Below, in pieces: positions 6,703-11,800 of a DNA stretch of 19,223 nt. Below the pieces are notes generated by a model. The model was not told where the DNA came from, did not search any database, and saw only the letters and a program-made list of their open reading frames with translations. Both the position numbers and the translations under genes were made by a program. Origin of the DNA: DASTQL01 sp035462845. Lineage in GTDB: Bacteria > Actinomycetota > Actinomycetes > Jiangellales > Jiangellaceae. The stretch lies in contig DATHTV010000265.1 in assembly GCA_035462845.1 (NCBI GenBank), positions 1 to 19,223 on the forward strand. The letters are read 5' to 3'. How positions within the stretch are numbered: the stretch's first letter is position 1; each line of letters starts with the position of its first letter.

Positions 6703-7671
6703 GTGTCCCAGGCCAAGAGCGAACGCCTGATGAACCTCGTGATCGCGCTGCTCGTCGCCCGCACCTACCTGCCCAAGGCGCGGCTGCGCCAGGTGGTCGG
6801 CGGATACGGCGACCAGACCGACGAGGCCTTCGAGCGGATGTTCGAGCGGGACAAGGAGGAGCTGCGCGAGCTCGGGATCCCGATCGAGACCGGAGCCGAG
6901 GACCCGTTCGCACCCGACGAGGAGATCGGGTACCGGATCCGGCGCAGCGACTTCGAGCTGCCGGCGATCAGCCTCGAGCCCGACGAGGCCGCGGTGCTCG
7001 GGCTCGCCGCGCGGGTGTGGCAGCACGCCACGCTGGCCGAGGCGACGAGCCGGGCCCGGCTCACGCTGCGGGCCGCGGGCGTGGAGACCGACACGCGCGC
7101 GCTGGCCGCCGTCGAGCCCCGGCTGGCCGCCGAGGAGCCGGCGTTCTGGCCGCTCTGGCAGGCGCTCCGGGACCGGCGCGTCGTCTCCTTCGACTACACC
7201 AAGCCGGGGGCCCCGGCGGCCGAGCGCCGCCGTCTCGAGCCGTGGAGCGTGCTCTCCTGGCACGGGCGCTGGTACGTCGTCGGCCGCGACCGCGACCGGG
7301 ACGCGCCGCGCATGTTCCGGCTGTCCCGCGTGGTCGGCGCGGTCGCCCGGCACGGGCGCGCCGGTGCGTACGAGGTGCCGCCACCCGACCAGGTCCGGCA
7401 GGCGGCCGCCTCGCTGACCCCGCCCGCGGTGGCGGGGACGGCGTCCGTCCGGGTCCGGGCCGGCGCCGGGTGGGGGCTGCGCCGCCGGGCGGTGTCCGTG
7501 ACGGCCGAGGCACCCGGTTGGGACCTCGTGGAGGTGCCCTACGCCGACGCGGGCGTGCTCGCCGAGGAGGTGGCGGCCTACGGCGCAGCCGCCGTGGTCG
7601 TGGCCCCCGCCGAGGTCCGGGACCGGACGGTGGACCGGCTGACGGCCGTGGCCGAGGGCGGCCGGCGGTGA
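6703..7671 (+). CDS. pafB: PafB, WYL-domain transcriptional regulator of the DNA-damage response
   Basis: A 322-residue regulator starting at GTG 6703, with GGAGAGGGGG upstream. The N-terminal helix-turn-helix part (SERLMNLVIALLVARTYLPK through MFERDKEELRELGIPIE, residues about 6-60) is close to mycobacterial PafB. A WYL domain follows near residues 145-215 (ALRDRRVVSFDYTK, LEPWSVLSWHGRWYVVGRDR, RMFRLSRVVGAV), and then the WYL C-terminal extension. In mycobacteria PafB and PafC act as a heterodimer activating LexA-independent DNA-repair genes. The names come from gene linkage to pafA rather than from a role in pupylation. The pafC start overlaps its stop (GTGA), which fits a matched pair. A second regulatory layer through the palindrome upstream is possible. 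Confidence 0.93.
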   Translation: MSQAKSERLMNLVIALLVARTYLPKARLRQVVGGYGDQTDEAFERMFERDKEELRELGIPIETGAEDPFAPDEEIGYRIRRSDFELPAISLEPDEAAVLGLAARVWQHATLAEATSRARLTLRAAGVETDTRALAAVEPRLAAEEPAFWPLWQALRDRRVVSFDYTKPGAPAAERRRLEPWSVLSWHGRWYVVGRDRDRDAPRMFRLSRVVGAVARHGRAGAYEVPPPDQVRQAAASLTPPAVAGTASVRVRAGAGWGLRRRAVSVTAEAPGWDLVEVPYADAGVLAEEVAAYGAAAVVVAPAEVRDRTVDRLTAVAEGGRR

Positions 7672-8666
7672 GCGCCGGGGCCCAGGAGCAGGTCTCGCGG
7701 CTGCTGGCCATGCTCCCGTACCTGCTGGCTCACCCCGGTGTGCGGGTCGCCGAGGTCGCGGAGCTGTTCGGCGTCAGCGAGCGTCAGGTGGTGCGCGACC
7801 TGGACGTCCTGTGGTTCTCGGGCCTGCCGGGACTGGCCATGGGCGACTACATCGAGGTCGACATGGAGGCAGTCGAGGGGGAGGGCGTCATCAACGTCTC
7901 CAACGCCGACTACCTCGCCAGGCCGCTGCGGCTGGGCACGGACGAGGCACTCGCCCTGCTCGTCGCGGTCCGCGCCCTGGCGGCCGTCCCGGGGGTCGGC
8001 GAGCGGGCGGCCGTCGACCGGGTGGTGGCCAAGCTCGAGCACGCCGCCGGGTCGTCGGCGGAGCGGGCGGCCGCCGTCCGGGTCGAGGTCGACACCGTCG
8101 CGGCCGACCACGTCGCGTCCGCGGTGCGGCGGGCCCTCACCGAGGGCCGGCGCCTCCACCTCACCTACTGGGTGCCCGGACGCGACGAGACCACCGAGCG
8201 GGACGTCGACCCGATGCGGCTCGCGGTGGTGGACGGGCGGTCCTACCTCGAGGGCTGGTGCCGGCGCGTGGGCGACGTCCGGCTGTTCCGGCTGGACCGG
8301 ATCACGGCCGCCACGGTGCTGGACGTCGCCGGCGCCGTCCCGCCGGGGGCCCGGCCGCGTGACCTCAGCGCGGGGCTGTTCCAGCCGTCACCGGACGACG
8401 ACCTGGTCACCCTCGACCTCGGTCCGGGGGCCCGCTGGGTCGCCGAGCAGTACCCCTGCGAGTCCGTGGAGGAGACCGCTCAGGGCCACCTGCGGGTCCG
8501 GCTGCGGACGCCGGACACCCGCTGGGTGCGCCGGCTCGTCCTCCGGCTCGGCGGGGCGGCGCGGGTCGAGGACCCGCCCGCACTGGCCGCCCAGGTGCGC
8601 GCCGACGCCCGCGAGGCGCTGCGCGCGTACGAGGCTCCCGTCGGGGCCGGCAGCACCGCGGGCTAG
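7668..8666 (+). CDS. pafC: PafC, WYL-domain transcriptional regulator, partner of PafB
   Basis: A 332-residue protein. The open frame runs far upstream inside pafB, but GTG 7668 overlaps the pafB stop by 4 bp and begins the family's N-terminus (VSAGAQEQVSRLLAMLPYLL). The helix-turn-helix is VRVAEVAELFGVSERQVVRD (residues about 25-45). The WYL domain lies near 155-220 (GRRLHLTYWVPGRDETTERD, GRSYLEGWCRRVGDVRLFRL) and is followed by a C-terminal extension. It is translationally coupled to PafB, its expected dimer partner. The gene ends in TAG at 8664-8666, which also starts the -10 hexamer of the next gene. Confidence 0.92.
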   Translation: MSAGAQEQVSRLLAMLPYLLAHPGVRVAEVAELFGVSERQVVRDLDVLWFSGLPGLAMGDYIEVDMEAVEGEGVINVSNADYLARPLRLGTDEALALLVAVRALAAVPGVGERAAVDRVVAKLEHAAGSSAERAAAVRVEVDTVAADHVASAVRRALTEGRRLHLTYWVPGRDETTERDVDPMRLAVVDGRSYLEGWCRRVGDVRLFRLDRITAATVLDVAGAVPPGARPRDLSAGLFQPSPDDDLVTLDLGPGARWVAEQYPCESVEETAQGHLRVRLRTPDTRWVRRLVLRLGGAARVEDPPALAAQVRADAREALRAYEAPVGAGSTAG

Positions 8667-8669
8667 GCT
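8664..8669 (+). promoter_or_regulatory. Leaderless -10 (TAGGCT) made from the pafC stop codon
   Basis: TAGGCT begins with the TAG stop of pafC. Seven nt separate it from the ATG at 8677. No ribosome-binding sequence precedes that ATG, so a leaderless transcript is likely for the small membrane protein gene. Confidence 0.5.
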
Positions 8670-8676
8670 GCCGGCG

Positions 8677-8934
8677 ATGCTGTGGGTCCTGCTCGTCGTC
8701 GCGCTGCTGCTGGGGGCGGTGGCCGTGCTCGGCCTGGCCACGCGCTCCTTGTACGTGCGGGGTCGCCGCCTCGCGGGGGAGCTCGCCGCGGCCTCCGCTG
8801 CACTGCAGGCGTCACTGGACGCGATCGCTCCGCCAGCCGACGGTGACCACCCGGCCCCACCGGTCATGCCACCCGTCACCCCGGCGGACAGCCCGGCGCC
8901 GACGCCTGGGCCTTACCGGCACGGCGTACGATGA
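8677..8934 (+). CDS. Small single-pass membrane protein, function unknown
   Basis: An 85-residue protein found inside a longer, mostly spurious frame that starts in pafC. The N-terminus MLWVLLVVALLLGAVAVLGL is one transmembrane helix. A basic stretch (YVRGRRLAGELAAASAALQA) follows that could form a short amphipathic helix or coiled coil, then a Pro/Ala-rich tail (APPVMPPVTPADSPAPTPGP). It is not TatA: it lacks the hinge and the FGAKKLP motif, and tatA follows directly. ATG 8677 is supported by a leaderless -10 exactly at the pafC stop and by the membrane segment starting at once. A role with the Tat translocase is only a positional guess. No family was recognised. Confidence 0.65.
   Translation: MLWVLLVVALLLGAVAVLGLATRSLYVRGRRLAGELAAASAALQASLDAIAPPADGDHPAPPVMPPVTPADSPAPTPGPYRHGVR
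8927..8932 (+). promoter_or_regulatory. Candidate -10 (TACGAT) for tatA
   Basis: TACGAT fits TAnnnT and overlaps the end of the preceding small gene. It would give a leader of about 27 nt holding GGAAGAGG just before the tatA ATG. No clear -35 is visible. Confidence 0.4.
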
Positions 8935-8965
8935 GTTCGGCCCAGCCCCACCGGAAGAGGTAGTC

Positions 8966-9259
8966 ATGTTCCGCCAGCTCGGACCAGCCGAACTGATCAT
9001 CATCCTGCTCATCGTGCTGCTGCTGTTCGGCGCCAAGAAGCTGCCGGACACGGCGCGCGGCCTGGGGCGGTCCATGCGCATCTTCAAGGCCGAGACCAAG
9101 GGCCTGCGCGACGACGACGAGGCCCCGGACACCACCGCGGCGCCGGCACCGCGCGCGGTGGAGTCGCAGCCCGCCGAGCCACGCCCCACGACGCCCGGCG
9201 ACCCGGTCGCCGACTCCGCCCCCTCCCGGGCCCCGGAGTCCGAGCGCACCGACCGCTGA
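8966..9259 (+). CDS. tatA: TatA, twin-arginine translocase pore subunit
   Basis: A 97-residue protein from ATG 8966, preceded by GGAAGAGG. It has the TatA layout: a short N-terminus MFRQLGPAE, one membrane helix LIIILLIVLLLF (about residues 10-21), the hinge FGAKKLPDTARGLGRSMRIF with the family's Phe-Gly and Lys-Leu-Pro, an amphipathic helix, and a polar Pro/Ala/Glu-rich tail. TatA oligomers form the path for folded proteins bearing twin-Arg signals. tatC follows after 15 bp, so this is a tatAC operon. No tatB is seen in the window, and TatB may be encoded elsewhere. Placement after pafC matches M. tuberculosis. Confidence 0.95.
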   Translation: MFRQLGPAELIIILLIVLLLFGAKKLPDTARGLGRSMRIFKAETKGLRDDDEAPDTTAAPAPRAVESQPAEPRPTTPGDPVADSAPSRAPESERTDR

Positions 9260-9274
9260 CCGGGGGCCGGACCG

Positions 9275-10222
9275 GTGGCCACCTCGATCGGTCGCGGGTC
9301 CCGGGCTCGGCGTCCCCGTGACGACGAGGGGCGGATGCCGCTGGCCGACCACCTGCGCGAGCTGCGCAGCCGGGTCGGCCGGTCCGTGCTGGCGATCGTC
9401 GCCGGCGGCGTCCTGGGCCTGGTCTTCTACCAGACGATCTTCGGCTGGCTGACCCGGCCGTTCAACGAGGCCGTCGTCCCGCTGGCGGAGGAGCGGGGTC
9501 TCGACGCCAAGGTCATCTTCGACGGGATCGCCGACCCGTTCACGGTGCCGTTCAAGGTGGCGCTGTTCACCGGGCTGGTCGTCGCGGCGCCGGTGTGGAT
9601 CTACCAGCTGTGGGCGTTCGTCACCCCGGGCCTGTACCGCAACGAGCGGCGGTGGACGACGACGGTCCTGCTCACCTCGGTGCCGCTGTTCGCCGCGGGG
9701 GTCGCGCTCGGCTACGCCATCCTCCCCGTCGGTCTCAACGTCATCCTGAACTTCACCCCGGGCGAGGTCTCCAACTACGTCAGCTTCTCCGGCTACCTCA
9801 ACTTCGTGCTGCGGTTGCTGCTGGTCTTCGGCCTGGCCTTCCTGCTCCCCGTGTTCGTGGTGCTGCTCAACGCCGTCGGGGTGCTCTCGGGGGACCGGCT
9901 GGGCCGGAGCGCCCGGTGGATCATCATGGGGATCTTCGTGTTCGCGGCCGTGGCCACCCCCACGGGCGACCCCGTGACGATGTCGCTGCTGGCCGGGCCG
10001 ATGTGCCTGCTCTTCGCCCTCTCGTACGCGGTGTGCAAGCTCAACGACCGGCGCCGGGCCAGGTCGGGCAGCGAACCCGACTACGGCGCCCTGGACGACG
10101 ACGAGGCGTCCGAGATCGAGCCGGTCGCCGACGAGGCGCACGACGACGTGACCTCGGCCCTGGACGAGGAGCCGGGCGTCGTCACGGACGGGAGCGGCCG
10201 ACGCACGGACGACGTCACCTGA
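9275..10222 (+). CDS. tatC: TatC, twin-arginine signal receptor subunit
   Basis: A 315-residue polytopic membrane protein that binds twin-Arg signal peptides. The conserved N-terminal motif MPLADHLRELRSRVGRS is followed by helices in RSVLAIVAGGVLGLVFYQ, VALFTGLVVAAPVWIYQLWA, TVLLTSVPLFAAGVALGYAI, FVLRLLLVFGLAFLLPVFVV, WIIMGIFVFAAVATPTGDPV and SLLAGPMCLLFALSYAV, six in all. The FVTPGLYRNERR loop and the PTGDP motif are TatC hallmarks. GTG 9275 was chosen as start; ATG 9334 (MPLADHL), with GAGGGGCGG upstream, is a credible alternative that drops about 20 residues. After the last helix there is an unusually acidic cytoplasmic tail of some 55 residues (DYGALDDDEASEIEP onward). Confidence 0.95.
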   Translation: MATSIGRGSRARRPRDDEGRMPLADHLRELRSRVGRSVLAIVAGGVLGLVFYQTIFGWLTRPFNEAVVPLAEERGLDAKVIFDGIADPFTVPFKVALFTGLVVAAPVWIYQLWAFVTPGLYRNERRWTTTVLLTSVPLFAAGVALGYAILPVGLNVILNFTPGEVSNYVSFSGYLNFVLRLLLVFGLAFLLPVFVVLLNAVGVLSGDRLGRSARWIIMGIFVFAAVATPTGDPVTMSLLAGPMCLLFALSYAVCKLNDRRRARSGSEPDYGALDDDEASEIEPVADEAHDDVTSALDEEPGVVTDGSGRRTDDVT

Positions 10223-10235
10223 CCTGCCCAGGCGC

Positions 10236-10241
10236 TAACCT
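10236..10241 (+). promoter_or_regulatory. Leaderless -10 (TAACCT) for the lipid-kinase gene
   Basis: TAACCT sits 6 nt before the GTG at 10248 and 13 bp after the tatC stop. There is no ribosome site between, so a leaderless transcript independent of tatAC is likely. Confidence 0.5.
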
Positions 10242-10247
10242 CACGCC

Positions 10248-11147
10248 GTGCCGCACGAGGTGGTCCTCCTGGTCAACCCCACGGCCGCCCACGGACGGGG
10301 TGCCCGGGTCGCGGCGGCCGCCGCCACGGCGCTGCGTACCGAGGGCATCGGGGTGCGCGAGGTCAGGGGGCGCGACGCCGGCGAGGCCGCGGAGCTCGCG
10401 GCCCGGGCCGTGGAGAAGCAGCCGGACGCCGTGGTCGCCGTCGGCGGTGACGGCATGGTCCACCTGGCCCTGCAGGCGGTCGCCGGCGGCGACGTCCCCT
10501 TCGGCGTGGTCCCGGCCGGCACGGGCAACGACTTCGCCCGGGCGGTCGGCGTCCCTCTGGACGACCCGGTCGCCGCGGCCCGCGGGATCGCCCGGGCCGT
10601 GCGGGCGGGGACCAGCCGGCCGGTGGACCTCGGCCGCAGCGAGGGCACGTGGTTCGGGTGCGTCGCCGCGGCCGGCTTCGACGCTCGCGTGAACGACCGG
10701 GCCAACCGCATGTCCTGGCCGCGCGGCCGCTCCCGCTACCCGATCGCGATGCTGGCCGAGCTCGGCGTCGGCCGTCCGCTGCCGTACGTCGTGGAGACCG
10801 ACGGCCGGCGTTGGGAGACCCGGGCGATGCTGGTCGTGGTCGGCAACGCCCGGTCCTACGGCGGAGGGATGCTGGTCACCCCGGACGCCCGGACCGACGA
10901 CGGGCTGCTCGACGTGCTCGTGCTCGCCGAGCTGCCCACGTACGAGTTCCTGCGGGTCTTCCCGCGGGTGTACCGGGGCACGCACGTGACGCACCCGGCG
11001 GTCACGGTGCTGCAGGCCCGCCAGGTGCACCTGGCGGCCCCGGGGATCACCACGTACGTCGACGGCGAGGTGCTCGGCACCCTGCCGCGCGGCTTCGAGG
11101 CCGTCCCCGGGGCCGTGCAGGTGCTGGGCCGGCCTCAGCCCTCCTGA
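10248..11147 (+). CDS. Diacylglycerol kinase catalytic-domain (lipid kinase) protein
   Basis: A 299-residue soluble kinase of the DAGK/NAD-kinase fold. The N-terminal strand and phosphate loop are VVLLVNPTAAHGRG; the nucleotide-binding motif is GGDG at residues 66-69 (VAVGGDGMVHLALQ); VPAGTGNDFARAVGVP at about 89-104 is the family's second signature. The C-terminal half has the GGGMLVTPDARTDDGLLDV block and ends with the YVDGEVLG strand. It probably phosphorylates diacylglycerol or a related lipid such as a sphingoid or phosphatidylinositol derivative; the substrate cannot be read from sequence. The site between tatC and helY is a known actinomycete arrangement outside mycobacteria (recalled). 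Its 3' end overlaps the convergent hsp20 gene by 13 bp. Confidence 0.9.
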   Translation: MPHEVVLLVNPTAAHGRGARVAAAAATALRTEGIGVREVRGRDAGEAAELAARAVEKQPDAVVAVGGDGMVHLALQAVAGGDVPFGVVPAGTGNDFARAVGVPLDDPVAAARGIARAVRAGTSRPVDLGRSEGTWFGCVAAAGFDARVNDRANRMSWPRGRSRYPIAMLAELGVGRPLPYVVETDGRRWETRAMLVVVGNARSYGGGMLVTPDARTDDGLLDVLVLAELPTYEFLRVFPRVYRGTHVTHPAVTVLQARQVHLAAPGITTYVDGEVLGTLPRGFEAVPGAVQVLGRPQPS

Positions 11148-11677
11148 CCCTGGACGACGTCGTCTCCGTGTCCTTGGCCGACGGCCTTGGTCGTGGCGGT
11201 GCCGGACGAGCGCACCTCGACCTTGCGCGGCTTGCTCGGCTGCGGGACGACGCCGCGCACGCGCAGCTCGAGGATGCCCTTGTCGTACGCCGCGTCGACC
11301 GCGTCGGCGTCCACGCCTTCGGGCAGCGCGAAGTCGCGGCGGAACGCGCCGTAGCGCTGCTCGCGGACGAGCACCTGGCGGTCGTCGTCGTCGGACCGCA
11401 TGACGTGCTGGTCGGTACGCCGGCCCGTCACGGTCAGCCGGCCGTCGGCCACCTCGATGTCGACGTCGTCGATGTCCACGCCGGGCAGCTCGAGCCGGAT
11501 GACGACGTCGGCGCCCTCGCGGGTCATGTCCACGGCGGGGACGAAGCCGGCCGCGGCGCTCGCGGCGGCTCCGGCGCGACCGCCGAAGGTCCGTCGTACG
11601 AGCTGATCGAAGGTCCGGTCGAAGTCGGTGTCGACTCGGGCCAGCGCGCTGAACGGGTCCCAGATGGTCATCGCCAT
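11135..11677 (-). CDS. Hsp20/alpha-crystallin family small heat-shock protein
   Basis: A 180-residue holdase chaperone. The N-terminus MAMTIWDPFSALARVDTDFD is followed by the alpha-crystallin domain at residues about 45-140 (VDMTREGADVVIRLELPGVD, GRLTVTGRR, RYGAFRRDFALPEGVDAD, YDKGILELRV), with the usual ELPGV and GILELRV motifs. The C-terminal tail (residues 141-180) is basic then polar. ATG 11677 is preferred because GAGGAGGGATCACG precedes it; ATG 11671 is possible. It would bind unfolding proteins in the cytoplasm. Two CIRCE operators lie upstream, one spanning the likely -35/-10 spacer, so HrcA repression with heat induction is expected. In mycobacteria the related gene is controlled mainly by HspR, so the CIRCE control is noteworthy. 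Confidence 0.93.
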   Translation of the reverse strand: MAMTIWDPFSALARVDTDFDRTFDQLVRRTFGGRAGAAASAAAGFVPAVDMTREGADVVIRLELPGVDIDDVDIEVADGRLTVTGRRTDQHVMRSDDDDRQVLVREQRYGAFRRDFALPEGVDADAVDAAYDKGILELRVRGVVPQPSKPRKVEVRSSGTATTKAVGQGHGDDVVQGQEG

Positions 11678-11713
11678 CGTGATCCCTCCTCGATCTGGTG
11701 TCGGGAACCGTCT

Positions 11714-11743
11714 CGATTAGCACTCTAGGACGTCGAGTGCCAA
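11714..11743 (-). promoter_or_regulatory. Likely hsp20 promoter (TTGGCA - 18 bp - TAATCG)
   Basis: On the - strand, TTGGCA (11743-11738) is followed after 18 bp by TAATCG (11719-11714), with TG one base ahead as in an extended -10. The CIRCE element at 11717-11743 covers this whole spacer, so a bound HrcA dimer would block polymerase. The -10 is weak at its last positions. Confidence 0.45.
11717..11743. promoter_or_regulatory. CIRCE operator 1 (HrcA binding site)
   Basis: TTAGCACTC, a 9-bp spacer (11726-11734), then GAGTGCCAA. The CIRCE consensus is TTAGCACTC-N9-GAGTGCTAA, so 17 of 18 arm bases match. HrcA is the known repressor at such sites. Confidence 0.93.
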
Positions 11744-11747
11744 TCGT

Positions 11748-11774
11748 CTAGCACTCTCAACGCCCGAGTGCCAA
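11748..11774. promoter_or_regulatory. CIRCE operator 2 (HrcA binding site)
   Basis: CTAGCACTC, a 9-bp spacer (11757-11765), then GAGTGCCAA: 16 of 18 consensus arm bases. It begins 31 bp from the first operator, about three helical turns, so both sites face the same side of the DNA. It lies 14 bp before the helY -10 hexamer. Confidence 0.92.
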
Positions 11775-11788
11775 CAGACCTTCCCGGG

Positions 11789-11794
11789 TACGGT
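11789..11794 (+). promoter_or_regulatory. Leaderless -10 (TACGGT) for helY
   Basis: TACGGT lies 6 nt before the helY ATG at 11801 with no ribosome site. The expected -35 position (about 11766-11771) falls inside the right arm of the second CIRCE element. Confidence 0.55.
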
Positions 11795-11800
11795 GGCGGT

